Assembly: GCA_021234155.1 (NCBI GenBank)
Contig: JAJEKV010000008.1
Span: 9,788,740-9,852,739, forward strand
Origin: Isoetes taiwanensis
Taxonomy: Eukaryota > Streptophyta > Lycopodiopsida > Isoetales > Isoetaceae
Direction of reading: 5' to 3'
Length of the DNA stretch: 64,000 nucleotides
Part shown: positions 12,137 to 24,805 of the stretch, piece by piece
How the letters are laid out: each line of letters begins with the position of its first letter
Position numbering within the stretch: the first letter of the stretch is position 1
Notes under the pieces: generated by a model
The model's database searches: none
What the model saw: the letters and a program-made list of their open reading frames with translations, nothing else
What the model was told of the DNA's origin: nothing
Position numbers and translations under genes: made by a program

Positions 12137-15100
12137 ACATGTTCTTGCCAAGACTACAGTCACAGTTATGCAAACAATTACATTAAAAGAACCTTGTTCA
12201 AGGCAAGATCACTTATCCCAATATCCACCCTGGTTTTTTAGGCCAGGCCACATCAGGCACTCTACAAACCTTAGCCCATATAATTTACTATATTGAAAAA
12301 TATCTCCAAAAGTAAAAATCTTGAGTAAAATAATTCATATCATCATTTCTATATTAGCATATCCAATTTGTACATAACGTTTTTGAATTTGAAAGTATAA
12401 GGTAATCAATCTTACAACTATAAACTTAAATCTTAACTTAAATCTTACAACTATGAAATTTTGAATTTGAAAGTATGAAGTGTAAAGTGAACTTTGAATC
12501 TTGATGTAGCATATTCCATCCTCTTTCTTCCGCGTTAACGCCAACTCTAACAGCAAAATGGAGACAATTAGAGGAGAGAACCCGTACCTGCAGCCAATCA
12601 TGCAAACGTTAGCAGTAATCCCGGTAACGATGCAAGGGCCAAAAGGTACATTGGGTCTCTCAGTTTATCACTGATCACCAATTGTATCCTTTTGCCCTGA
12701 GATGACATTAACAAGAAAGACAACTGGAATAGTAATTATTTTAGCCTTTTTCAATTAATCTCAAGCGTTACCATTAGACGAGAACTAATTTCTTAGTCCC
12801 AAATCTAGCTGGCAAACTTGATATTTTGTCCTATAGCATAATCAATTTCATATCATAGAGCATAACATTCTCATCATATAAAATTTCCCGAATTTGATCT
12901 CAAAAGAATAAGAAAACTGAATTACTTTTCTAAATTACATAACATATCTCGATCACATAACTCTTAATGTTAAAGATCATATTTAAGATCATATTAATTC
13001 AAAGAGCAGATGAATAATTTGAACATCAAAAAGAACCTGAGTAGTATCGCCTCCAGATTCTATGAGTATTCTCGCTTGATGTACGATTGCAGTAGCAACT
13101 TTTGCTAGTTCTAAGGAATAAGCTCCATCGTTTTGTTCTTGTTATTCATCACCATCATAGCATGCCATATGGAGCATTGCTTTGTATGACCATCAAATCC
13201 AGAAAACACTTCACCTGATATATTAGAAAGCAATAAATATTGAGCAATTCCTTCATAAGTATATCAATGCACAAATGCATAAGCACAGGGCAATAGTTCT
13301 TTCATATAACTTTTTGGAAATCCAAAAATATGAGCTAATTTTGTCACAAATAGCCATCAGCACAAACCTGAATTTTAAAACTGTCAGATCTCTTACTATG
13401 TAAGATCTGTTCTATCCAACAAGTTCTATCCACACTATTTTATTTTGTTAAATACTTTATTAATGCAGATAACTTTTATTGCTTTGCATGAAGTAGAAGC
13501 ATTTCTTATGCTACCATAACTTTAACCATAGAAATGGTTCATGTCCACAAGCTACGAGCTCACACAAACATGCTGATCCATTATTAAAATTTGAAACGAT
13601 ATGCAAACCTGATAGGTGGAAGTTGTTCCACTATTTTCAGCTTTTTTAAGCGGAATCAGATGCCCATTTTCTTTTTGCAACAGGGACAAATCTTGCTTTG
13701 CTCTGCCATCCATGTAGCATGCACTTTACATTCATAGAATAACCCAAAATAAGTGTTACAGCAATAATCAAAGCACTATTTTTCCTGCAAATTCCAAGAT
13801 TTGAACTACTATCTGTATAAATGATTACTAAGCCATGAAAGGCGAGCTTAGCATTTTACCTTATTGAATCGTTTGCCACGGGCATATGCGTGCTTGTGTT
13901 TGAAAAATATATTCACTGGATAATCTTTATCACTGGACAGAATCCTGTTACTTATACGGCATAGATGCACCATTATGCCTTCTTAAATTCTGATATGCAA
14001 GTCATAATCCTACCTTGTGCATAATCCTGGTATGCTTTTTGCAGAATCCAGTGTGCACCAGGCTCATATTCTTACAATCTGTAAGCTCTGATGTAGGCGC
14101 TCAGAGCTTGATGTAGAGAACAAATACCTCCATATTTCTCAACAACCTTGCCCTGGCCCTCAACTATCATGGCTTTTGAATGTGAAAAGCATCAAAGATA
14201 CTCTGAATAGCTGCAACGAAGGCAAGCTATGGCGATCTTGGCATGGACGTTAAAAGCAAAACTAACTGTGGTATTGCAAAACCGGGCTATAGCTCTGTAT
14301 TTAACAGTATTTGGCTTGATGGAAATGCTATCATATAGTTTTGAGCGCAGATATATTCAAGCTAGATCCTATAAGTAATAAATCCGGCATAAAACCTGTG
14401 TAAATCCATTTTTGAGCTCTATTTACATTCTCTGATGCTTGCATTGCAAAGAGCGGCCATTCTCCCCATCTATTAGTCTGGAAGCAGATAGATCATACGG
14501 GTAGTCATATTTGGCGCCATAGCCACATTGCCAAAAACCTTATGCAATATCTACCACGATTTTCATGTGATGTATTTTTAAAGAAAACCTTAGAAGGACC
14601 ACCCTAAAGGCAACATCGGCCTACGCAAATATCTTTTTTTACTTATGCACCATCGCACATGGCCACAAAATATAATTGCTTTTATCTTCTATTGCTCACG
14701 ATAGAAAAGCTAATGGAAGCCCCAAATTGTTTACATAAAGTACATGCAACATATTTAGCTTAGATGTGGCATGCATACCCCAATTTTCTCTTAAGTCTAC
14801 ATGTGGCAAGCATGCATGTCTCATGGTTCTTCTAATGATTCTTCAATTCTAAAAAGCCACAAGTCAAAGAAGCATTTAATGCCATCAACTTTTTGCACGA
14901 GTGTTGCAATCTCAACTTATCCTATGAGGACAAACTTGCCTCACAAATATGCAAGTATAGATATTACCAAAAAATTGTCCCAAATAACATATTAACAAAA
15001 TTCTTTTTTGGACTATATATTCCATCTTAATAACTTTTCCCTTAGGATTTTCAACATTGTTAGAATTTTAAGCTTTCAAATGTGCCTTTCAACCATCACA

Positions 15101-15569
15101 ATCTCAATATACTTCACAAATCTTAAGCCAAATTTCCTTAAGCCAACTCGCACCATAGGCATATGCACGCAAAGTGCACTATATGGCACTACAACCTGTA
15201 CCACATGTCAGTCTTTTAATTTCAGACTCCAGTGTCAATTGTGAAGGCCCCCATATTATAAAGAACCACTTATATTTCTAATGGTACCATAATGTAGATC
15301 TTTGAAGTCAAATCATAGCATAGAGGCAATATGATGCAAAATCCTTTTTGTAGCATTCAAAATGCAACAAATTAATTTAGCACAAAATGCAATAAATTAC
15401 ATTAGCATAAAATGTTCACCCCCATATTTCTATCTATGGGAAATAGCTCAATAATCTCCATAACTTAATTTCTTTTCACAGACAACATTCGAAATGCAAT
15501 TAGAAGTGCCATTGCAACTACCATCATTTGAAGATCCAAAGAGAATATTCTCTTCTTCTTCTTCTTCTT

Positions 15570-15600
<31 letters not shown>
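12137..15600 (-). repeat. Module C1 of the array
   Basis: It begins after the (CTT)n tract with cgtacatgttcttgccaagactac and carries the degenerate exon segment around gtggcctggcc (12,141-12,262). Much of it is AT-rich with no long frame. tttggcgccat at about 14,510 matches the tttggcgccaa word of A modules, and gagaatattctc + CTT at 15,541-15,599 matches A modules. The 94-bp intron, the P2 exon and about 650 bp seen in other modules are missing at its right border, where CTT joins ttactaagactac directly. About 12,300-14,800 otherwise holds nothing I recognise. Confidence 0.7.
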
Positions 15601-15602
<2 letters not shown>

Positions 15603-16190
15603 AAGACTACAGTCAGATTAAAGTATAAAAAACATTTAAACAACCTTGTTCATAGTAAGGACATATAAGCCAATACCTATCCTGGGTTATAAAGCCAGGC
15701 CACATCAGGTACTCCTACTCCCATGTGTCTTTACATTATAACTCACAAGATTTCATAGTATAAGTAAAGTATAAGAGTATATTATTTTAATTTATGATGT
15801 CACTTAACATGCTGTATGATCAGAAATCAAATATATCATTGTTTTGAACATATAATTCATGGAAGTAATAACATATCATAATCATTTTCTCGTCATGTAT
15901 TATTTTCTCGTCATGTATTACAGTAACCTTATCAATAATAATGTTATATATATAGACGTAAACCTGTATTTAATGTATGTAGATATGTAATAGAATAAAA
16001 TTTTCCATCAGCCTTCATACCATGAAAATGAACAACAATCATAAATCTTGTCATTAAGACGGGATCCATGGTAGTTCATAGACCTCTAAGAGCATATCAA
16101 GTTCATGCTCAACTCAAGAGAGTGTCATTGTAGATCACTCAATCTTCAGGATGTACCCTTTTATTTAATCAACCAACAAAAGGGAGGATC

Positions 16191-16391
16191 TCACCAAAAG
16201 TGTGTACAATACATTGAGTGGTCCAATGTTTTATCTGGTCCCTCGATTGTACCAAAACTGCAACCGAAAATAGTAACAGGAGAGATTGTTCTGGTTACCT
16301 GCACCCAAACAATGCATAAGTTAGCAAGTTCATGGTAACTACAATAAGGCGCCGGGTAAGCTATAGAACAATCTGGCTCTTCGCCCTTCAC
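16191..16391 (-). pseudogene. P1 exon-like segment, module A1
   Basis: The minus-strand frame reads VKGEEPDCSIAYPAPYC and continues to VTRTISPVTIF. The inverted repeat D2 (plus strand, about 45,790-45,900) reads VKGYKPWCPIAYPVSPF, and D1 reads VTGTPPPLF at the same point; B modules read VTGTLSPGFVF. Conservation in frame between diverged copies in opposite orientation argues this was protein-coding. A possible splice site GTGCAG|GTAACC lies inside, so the real frame could switch there. No known family is recognised. Confidence 0.5.
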
Positions 16392-17481
16392 CTATTATTT
16401 TCAGTAAATAGATGCTTCTAGAATATTTCTAGAATTCACAGACTAAGAAACCAAACAGAAAAGATACAAGTTTATTCAAACCTTGGATGTGCGATTCAGC
16501 ACAAAACCTGTATCATCACTTATAAAGCTTTAATGCAGTAAGAAGGGTCGAATATACCCATATAAGGTCATTAGCAAGCCAACATAGGTATCACAATGTG
16601 CTGCCTCACCAAACAACACATACCCCTTAGATATTTTATGATTCTGATTCATGGCTAACAGGAACAACAAGAGTAGAAACAGACCTGCATTATTAGTTTA
16701 CATTCTGCAGATACAATACTAAAGGAAAAACTATTGTTTCAAGCTTGTTGTATAAACCTGGCAACTTTGTCACCTCTCTGCCATTTGATCTTAATCGCAG
16801 GGTGCTACATGCAAGTCAGATAAACCAAGCTATTCGGGTTACCCTTAGACTATTTTCAGCTTTACAAAATAAGTGGATGTCATGTGCAGGACAATATCTT
16901 ATCTGAATATGGTCTTAAGCACAGATTATGGCCTATAACAAAAGGAATAATGCATTTGCAAGCCATATGTATGCTCTTAAGAGCAGCTTAAGTACAGACC
17001 AGATGTTGATCAGACATTAGATCTAAAACCGAATCCAATCCAGTACTGCAAAGAAAAGGAAGAACATACCCATATTGTTTTTGAACCAGGGCTAGAAACT
17101 AGGAAATGGAATCAAGACGAAATTTTAACAGATTAAATATATGGCCGACACTCAAAAAGGAGAGCTCCGTTATAGCTCCTTGCCCGTCATTTCCATTCCA
17201 AGTCTTTCTATGCGAACTTTTTGAAGCAGTTTACAGAGCAACCACGTTACATATGCTCCAGCACTAACTGCATCTAACAAATGCTTCTGCAGTGAGGATA
17301 AGGCACTTGGTAAAAGCCGAAAGTTTGCATTAGGCATCTAACCGAAGCCTTAACATTATCATTCTGGTCAGGGTATTGCATATCTAGAGCAGTAACATGA
17401 AGAAACATGTTTAAATGGCAAAAACGAAATGGTACCTTCAAGATTCCAGTATAGTGCAATCTCTGGGAATGATTACCATTC

Positions 17482-17910
17482 TCACATCCTTATGTGATGC
17501 AATGATCCGGCATGCAAAATCCGGCAGCAAGTAAACCACATCAGTGCCTGAACATGGCTCATTTGGCCATGCCGAATCCAGCTTGTAGCAAATCCGATCT
17601 GCCATAACCTATTCGGCACCAGAAGGCAGACATTTGGCGCCAAAGAGAGGCCCACAATGCTAAATAAATGTCTACTGCCCATTCTTCCAGGAGTCGACTC
17701 TATTAAAAAATGACCCTTGTAAAAATACCAAGGATTTTCCCATGTCTCTCTTTTTATCTTTTGCATCTTGGCCACATGACATGCAAGCAATCCCTTCACA
17801 TATTGCTCACTCACGATGGAAAAGCTAATGAAAGCCCCAAATTCTTTACAAAAATTACATGCAAGATATCTTCTATAAAGCTTAGATGTGGCATATATGC
17901 ATGCCCTCAA
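17482..17910 (-). other. 142-codon open frame in module A1, unrecognised
   Basis: Open on the minus strand from ATG, with the tttggcgccaa word inside (reading ...SLAPNVCLL). It is conserved in A2 only because the duplication is recent. Diverged modules keep the ggcgcca word but not this frame. No domain or signal peptide is recognised. It may overlap a true exon or be chance. Confidence 0.25.
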
Positions 17911-18362
17911 AAAATCCTTTTATATATAGCTAATATAATAATGTCACCAAAAAGTGGACCCATTTTTTATTTTTTAACAAACTTAGGAAGCCCTGTAATA
18001 ATTCGAATATCCAAGTGTTTACCTTTCCTTTAATTTTCCTTTCCTTTAATTTTCCTTTAAAGACATGCGCTTCTTAGCCACTTTTACAAGCCCAACTCAA
18101 TTTTCTTTAGAATATTTCCAATATCTAACCACATCATATCCTAATGGATATGAAACCCACTTTTGAATGGATATGAAACCCTGCAAAGAAGAGCAAGCAT
18201 TTCTTTTCAAATAGTATTTTTCTACATAGATGTGCCCATCTTTTAATGGATATAAAACCATGCAAAGAGAAGCAAGCATTTCTTACCAAATACTATTTTA
18301 GAAATATTTTCTTCTTCGAATTTGTAGTGCCATTATAGCTTTCCATCATTTAAAGATCCAAA

Positions 18363-18426
18363 GAGAATATTCTCTTCTTCTTCTTCTTCTTCTTCTTCTT
18401 CTTCTTCTTCTTCTTCTTCTTCTTCT
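18363..18426. repeat. Palindrome GAGAATATTCTC plus (CTT)n, module A1
   Basis: The 12-bp palindrome (18,363-18,374) runs directly into an uninterrupted CTT tract. The same arrangement is at 15,541-15,599 (C1) and about 22,020-22,075 (A2), and with CTC at 33,864-33,931 (C2). B modules have CTT tracts at about 26,671-26,730 and 29,841-29,877 without the palindrome. Tract length differs between near-identical copies, as expected for a microsatellite. Confidence 0.9.
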
Positions 18427-18471
18427 CCCACATCCCTCCCTCAGGATGTAGGACACATCTTTTCATAAGGG

Positions 18472-18507
18472 AAGTAGGACTCCCTCATAAAAAGAGGGGT
18501 CCTACTT
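18472..18507. repeat. Conserved GTAGGAC hairpin, module A1
   Basis: aagtaggactccctc and gaggggtcctactt form an imperfect inverted repeat around a short A-rich loop (ataaaaa). It sits about 45 bp after the CTT tract, next to ccctccctcaggatg. Confidence 0.8.
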
Positions 18508-18943
18508 CCTTACACCGAAGAAATTAGAATGAATACATGAACTTTGGCATAATAATATTATGTATCTTTGATCAGGATCCAGAGCCAAGGTGCAATGGGC
18601 CAGGTCAAATTTATTATTTAAGTATTACTAGGATAAGGCATATTAGGTGCACACCGAAGAACATAAATAATTCATTCTATTCATTATCAGATAGTGTTGG
18701 CACATAGAGTGTAAGGTACTTTGGACCATATACTAAGGCCATGGCACAATGGGCCAGACCACCTTAGATTTGCATAATGCTTACATGTGGCATATGTCGC
18801 CAACATCTAGCTCATGACTTGTAAGATCTTATGGCACTAAGGGCCACAAACTCCAATTAAATAAGGCAATGCCAAAATCAAATTTTTAACATCCAGAGCT
18901 TTCAATATCAAAAGCAGGTGAATCATATAGAATTCAATCTAAC

Positions 18944-19370
18944 CTGGTATTGGCAGAAGATATGTGTTTGCTGGATATCTCATATTTGACTTCCAAATCA
19001 CCACGTAAATCTTATTCTTGTCAATAAGGCATATCAAAGATCAGCTAGCCTTATTAGGAGCCTTTGCCATTGCTCCATATCCCAAGTCATCTATGAATAT
19101 TAGCCGAATATCTTTCAGCTGTAATAAACCATAATCGCAGTTAGTTATGCCATGTCCAAATAGGAAATTAGCATTATTTCATAGTTTCAGAAATGATGTG
19201 TTTGTTGGATACCTCCAACAAATAGATGTCACAATTTCTTCTTCGATGATGTTCTTACTAAGACTACAGTCAGATTAAAGTATAAAAAACATTTAAACAA
19301 CCTTGTTCATAGTAAGGACATATAAGCCAATACCTATCCTGGGTTATAAAGCCAGGCCACATCAGGTACT
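18944..19370 (-). pseudogene. P3-intron-P2 exon pair at the A1/A2 border
   Basis: Read on the minus strand. P3 (about 19,370 to 19,213) contains YLMWPGFITQDRYW, then ...IIEEEIVTSICW in another frame. A GT-AG intron of 94 bp follows (19,212-19,119; GTATCC...TTTATTACAG). P2 (19,118-18,944) reads KDIRLIFIDDLGYGAMAKAP, with an in-frame TGA soon after, and ends at CCAG|GTTAGA. The string IFIDDLGYG resembles the N-terminal metal-binding motif of sulfatases (typical form: hydrophobics-DDLGYGD), but the match is short and no CxPSR catalytic motif was found. I call it decayed coding sequence of unknown family. Confidence 0.5.
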
Positions 19371-19847
19371 CCTACTCCCATGTGTCTTTACATTATAACT
19401 CACAAGATTTCATAGTATAAGTAAAGTATAAGAGTATATTATTTTAATTTATGATGTCACTTAACATGCTGTATGATCAGAAATCAAATATATCATTGTT
19501 TTGAACATATAATTCATGGAAGTAATAACATATCATAATCATTTTCTCGTCATGTATTATTTTCTCGTCATGTATTACAGTAACCTTATCAATAATAATG
19601 TTATATATATAGACGTAAACCTGTATTTAATGTATGTAGATATGTAATAGAATAAAATTTTCCATCAGCCTTCATACCATGAAAATGAACAACAATCATA
19701 AATCTTGTCATTAAGACGGGATCCATGGTAGTTCATAGACCTCTAAGAGCATATCAAGTTCATGCTCAACTCAAGAGAGTGTCATTGTAGATCACTCAAT
19801 CTTCAGGATGTACCCTTTTATTTAATCAACCAACAAAAGGGAGGATC

Positions 19848-20049
19848 TCACCAAAAGTGTGTACAATACATTGAGTGGTCCAATGTTTTATCTGGTCCCT
19901 CGATTGTACCAAAACTGCAACCGAAAATAGTAACAGGAGAGATTGTTCTGGTTACCTGCACCCAAACAATGCATAAGTTAGCAAGTTCATGGTAACTACA
20001 CAAGGGGCGTCAGGTAAGCTATAGAACAATCTGGCTCTTCGCCCTTCAC
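19848..20049 (-). pseudogene. P1 exon-like segment, module A2
   Basis: Same segment as in A1, but ggggcgtcagg replaces aggcgccggg, shifting the frame in the middle. This is one of the CpG/CCGG-centred differences between near-identical duplicates. Confidence 0.45.
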
Positions 20050-21137
20050 CTATTATTTTCAGTAAATAGATGCTTCTAGAATATTTCTAGAATTCACAGA
20101 CTAAGAAACCAAACAGAAAAGATACAAGTTTATTCAAACCTTGGATGTGCGATTCAGCACAAAACACAGATCATCACTTATAAAGCTTTAATGCAGTAAG
20201 AAGGGTCGAATATACCCATATAAGGTCATTAGCAAGCCAACATAGGTATCACAATGTGCTGCCTCACCAAACAGCACATACCCCTTAGATATTTTATGAT
20301 TCTGATTCATGGCTAACAGGAACAACAAGAGTAGAAACAGACCTGCATTATTAGTTTACATTCTGCAGATACAATACTAAAGGAAAAACTATTGTTTCAA
20401 GCTTGTTGTATAAACCTGGCAACTTTGTCACCTCTCTGCCATTTGATCTTAATCGCAGGGTGCTACATGCAAGTCAGATAAACCAAGCTATTCGGGTTAC
20501 CCTTAGACTATTTTCAGCTTTACAAAATAAGTGGATGTCATGTGCAGGACAATATCTTATCTGAATATGGTCTTAAGCACAGATTATGGCCTATAACAAA
20601 AGGAATAATGCATTTGCAAGCCATATGTATGCTCTTAAGAGCAGCTTAAGTACAGACCAGATGTTGATCAGACATTAGATCTAAAACCGAATCCAATCCA
20701 GTACTGCAAAGAAAAGGAAGAACATACCCATATTGTTTTTGAACCAGGGCTAGAAACTAGGAAATGGAATCAAGACGAAATTTTAACAGTTAAATATATG
20801 GCCAGACCTGAAAAGGAGAGCTCCGTTATAGCTCCTTGCCCGTCATTTCCATTCCAAGTCTTTCTATGCGAACTTTTTGAAGCAGTTTACAGAGCAACCA
20901 CGTTACATATGCTCCAGCACTAACTGCATCTAACAAATGCTTCTGCAGTGAGGATAAGGCACTTGGTAAAAGCCGAAAGTTTGCATTAGGCATCTAACCG
21001 AAGCCTTAACATTATCATTCTGGTCAGGGTATTGCATATCTAGAGCAGTAACATGAAGAAACATGTTTAAATGGCAAAAACGAAATGGTACCTTCAAGAT
21101 TCCAGTATAGTGCAATCTCTGGGAATGATTACCATTC

Positions 21138-21566
21138 TCACATCCTTATGTGATGCAATGATCCGGCATGCAAAATCCGGCAGCAAGTAAACCACATCAG
21201 TGCCTGAACATGGCTCATTTGGCCATGCCGAATCCAGCTTGTAGCAAATCCGATCTGCCATAACCTATTCGGCACCAGAAGGCAGACATTTGGCGCCAAA
21301 GAGAGGCCCACAATGCTAAATAAATGTCTACTGCCCATTCTTCCAGGAGTCGACTCTATTAAAAAATGACCCTTGTAAAAATACCAAGGATTTTCCCATG
21401 TCTCTCTTTTTATCTTTTGCATCTTGGCCACATGACATGCAAGCAATCCCTTCACATATTGCTCACTCACGATGGAAAAGCTAATGAAAGCCCCAAATTC
21501 TTTACAAAAATTACATGCAAGATATCTTCTATAAAGCTTAGATGTGGCATATATGCATGCCCTCAA
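21138..21566 (-). other. 142-codon open frame in module A2, unrecognised
   Basis: Identical translation to the 17,482-17,910 frame; the same caveats apply. Confidence 0.25.
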
Positions 21567-22121
21567 AAAATCCTTTTATATATAGCTAATATAATAATGT
21601 CACCAAAAAGTGGACCCATTTTTTATTTTTTAACAAACTTAGGAAGCCCTGTAATAATTCGAATATCCAAGTGTTTACCTTTCCTTTAATTTTCCTTTCC
21701 TTTAATTTTCCTTTAAAGACATGCGCTTCTTAGCCACTTTTACAAGCCCAACTCAATTTTCTTTAGAATATTTCCAATATCTAACCACATCATATCCTAA
21801 TGGATATGAAACCCACTTTTGAATGGATATGAAACCCTGCAAAGAAGAGCAAGCATTTCTTTTCAAATAGTATTTTTCTACATAGATGTGCCCATCTTTT
21901 AATGGATATAAAACCATGCAAAGAGAAGCAAGCATTTCTTACCAAATACTATTTTAGAAATATTTTCTTCTTCGAATTTGTAGTGCCATTATAGCTTTCC
22001 ATCATTTAAAGATCCAAAGAGAATATTCTCTTCTTCTTCTTCTTCTTCTTCTTCTTCTTCTTCTTCTTCTTCTTCTCCCACATCCCTCCCTCAGGATGTA
22101 GGACACATCTTTTCATAAGGG

Positions 22122-22157
22122 AAGTAGGACTCCCTCATAAAAAGAGGGGTCCTACTT
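22122..22157. repeat. Conserved GTAGGAC hairpin, module A2
   Basis: Identical to the A1 hairpin. Confidence 0.8.
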
Positions 22158-22592
22158 CCTTACACCGAAGAAATTAGAATGAATACATGAACTTTGGCAT
22201 AATAATATTATGTATCTTTGATCAGGATCCAGAGCCAAGGTGCAATGGGCCAGGTCAAATTTATTATTTAAGTATTACTAGGATAAGGCATATTAGGTGC
22301 ACACCGAAGAACATAAATAATTCATTCTATTCATTATCAGATAGTGTTGGCACATAGAGTGTAAGGTACTTTGGACCATATACTAAGGCCATGGCACAAT
22401 GGGCCAGACCACCTTAGATTTGCATAATGCTTACATGTGGCATATGTCGCCAACATCTAGCTCATGACTTGTAAGATCTTATGGCACTAAGGGCCACAAA
22501 CTCCAATTAAATAAGGCAATGCCAAAATCAAATTTTTAACATCCAGAGCTTTCAATATCAAAAGCGGTGAATCATATAGAATTCAATCTAAC

Positions 22593-23017
22593 CTGGTATT
22601 GGCGTAAGATATGTGTTTGCTGGATATCTCATATTTGACTTCCAAATCACCACGTAAATCTTATTCTTGTCAATAAGGCATATCAAAGATCAGCTAGCCT
22701 TATTAGGAGCCTTTGCCATTGCTCCATATCCCAAGTCATCTATGAATATTAGCCGAATATCTTTCAGCTGTAATAAACCATAATCGCAGTTAGTTATGCC
22801 ATGTCCAAATAGGAAATTAGCATTATTTCATAGTTTCAGAAATGATGTGTTTGTTGGATACCTCCAACAAATAGATGTCACATTTCTTCTTCGATGATGT
22901 TCTTACTAAGACTACAAATCATTAAAGTATAAAAAACATTTAAACAACCTTGTTCATAGTAAGGACATATAAGCCAATACCTATCCTGGGTTATAAAGCC
23001 AGGCCACATCAGGTACT
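22593..23017 (-). pseudogene. P3-intron-P2 exon pair at the A2/A3 border
   Basis: Same structure as at 18,944-19,370: P3 (about 23,017-22,862), a 94-bp GT-AG intron (22,861-22,768) and P2 (22,767-22,593) with IDDLGYGAMAKAPNKAS and the same in-frame stop. Confidence 0.5.
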
Positions 23018-23480
23018 CCTACTCCCATGTGTCTTTACATTATAACTCACAAGATTTCATAGTATAAGTAAAGTATAAGAGTATATTATTTTAATTTATG
23101 ATGTCACTTAACATGCTGTATGATGCAGAAATCAAATATATCATTGTTTTGAACATATAATTCATGGAAGTAATAACATATCATAATCATTTTCTCGTCA
23201 TCTCGTCATGTATTACAGTAACCTATAATAATGTTATATTTATAGACTTAAACCTGTATTTAATGTATGTAGATATGTAATAGAATAAAATTTTCCATCA
23301 GCCTTCATACCATGAAAATGAACAACAATCATAAATCTTGTCATTAAGACGGGATCCAGGGTAGTTCATAGACCTCTAAGAGCATATCAAGTTCATGCTC
23401 AACTCTAGAGAGTGTCATTGTAGATCACTCATTAAGGATGTACCCTTTTATTTAATCAACCAACAAAAGGGAGGATCTCA

Positions 23481-23679
23481 CCAAAAGTGTGTACAATACA
23501 TTGAGTGGTCCAATGTTTTATCTGGTCCCTCGATTGTACCAAAACTGCAACCGAAAATAGTAACAGGAGAGATTGTTCTGGTTACCTGCACCCAAACAAT
23601 GCATAAGTTAGCAAGTTCATGGTAACTACACAAGGGGCGTCAGGTAAGCTATAGAACAATCTGGCTCTTCGCCCTTCAC
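23481..23679 (-). pseudogene. P1 exon-like segment, module A3
   Basis: Same as the A2 version, including gcgtcagg. The plus strand also has a long open frame here in all three A copies, which I take as a shadow because the protein-level conservation with the D and B copies is on the other strand. Confidence 0.45.
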
Positions 23680-24710
23680 CTATTATTTTCAGTAAATAGA
23701 TGCTTCTAGAATATTTCTAGAATTCACAGACTAAGAAACCAAACAGAAAAGATACAAGTTTATTCAAACCTTGGATGTGCGATTCAGCACAAAACCTGTA
23801 TCATCACTTATAAAGCTTTAATGCAGTAAGAAGGGTCGAATATACCCATATAAGGTCATTAGCAAGCCAACATAGGTATCACAATGTGCTGCCTCACCAA
23901 ACAGCACATACCCCTTAGATATTTTATGATTCTGATTCATGGCTAACAGGAACAACAAGAGTAGAAACAGACCTGCATTATTAGTTTACATTCTGCAGAT
24001 ACAATACTAAAGGAAAAACTATTGTTTCAAGCTTGTTGTATAAACCTGGCAACTTTGTCACCTCTCTGCCATTTGATCTTAATCGCAGGGTGCTACATGC
24101 AAGTCAGATAAACCAAGCTATTCGGGTTACCCTTAGACTATTTTCAGCTTTACAAAATAAGTGGATGTCATGTGCAGGACAATATCTTATCTGAATATGG
24201 TCTTAAGCACAGATTATGGCCTATAACAAAAGGAATAATGCATTTGCAAGCCATATGTATGCTCTTAAGAGCAGCTTAAGTACAGACCAGATGTTGATCA
24301 GACATTAGATCTAAAACCGAATCCAATCCAGTACTGCAAAGAAAAGGAAGAACATACCCATATTGTTTTTGAACCAGGGCTAGAAACTAGGAAATGGAAT
24401 CAAGACGAAATTTTAACAGTTAAATATATGGCCAGACCTGAAAAGGAGAGCTCCGTTATAGCTCCTTGCCCGTCATTTCCATTCCAAGTCTTTCTATGCG
24501 AACTTTTTGAAGCAGTTTACAGAGCAACCACGTTACATATGCTCCAGCACTAACTGCATCTAACAAATGCTTCTGCAGTGAGGATAAGGCACTTGGTAAA
24601 AGCCGAAAGTTTGCATTAGGCATCTAACCGAAGCCTTAACATTATCATTCTGGTCAGGGTATTGCATATCTAGAGCAGTAACATGAAGAAACATGTTTAA
24701 ATGGCAAAAA

Positions 24711-24805
24711 CCTGCACCCAAACAATGCATAAGTTAGCAAAATTATGGTAACTATACAAGGGGCGTCAGGTAAGCTGTAGAACACTCTGGCTCTTCGCCC
24801 TTCAC
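24711..24805 (-). pseudogene. P1 exon-like segment, B1 (truncated at the A/B junction)
   Basis: This B-type segment is complete on its upstream side (gtgaagggcgaagagcc on the minus strand) but is cut at the junction with A3, losing the VTGTLSP part present in B2 and B3. Confidence 0.5.

Larger units (their letters stand above)
15601..19257 (-). repeat. Module A1 of the array (3.66 kb)
   Basis: Nearly identical to A2 over its whole length (offset 3,656-3,657), so the duplication is recent. Differences include gcgccggg (about 16,349) against gcgtcagg in A2, and aacctgta (about 16,507) against aacacaga. It contains P3, P1, a 142-codon open frame, a local duplication around gaatggatatgaaaccc (18,136-18,290), a CTT tract, a hairpin and the P2 exon. 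Confidence 0.9.
19258..22905 (-). repeat. Module A2 of the array (3.65 kb)
   Basis: Near-identical copy of A1. The CTT tract is shorter (about 22,029-22,075 against 18,372-18,426) and there are a handful of substitutions and indels. It contains the same exon-like segments and hairpin in the same order. Confidence 0.9.

Noticed and set aside
11805-12296. Open frames of 163 and 138 codons, Phe/Leu/Ser only
   Set aside because: Translations of the CTT microsatellite and polypyrimidine tract.
16105-16338. Plus-strand 77-codon frame repeated at 19,762 and 23,395
   Set aside because: Repeated only because modules are near-identical; protein-level similarity with diverged copies is on the minus strand.
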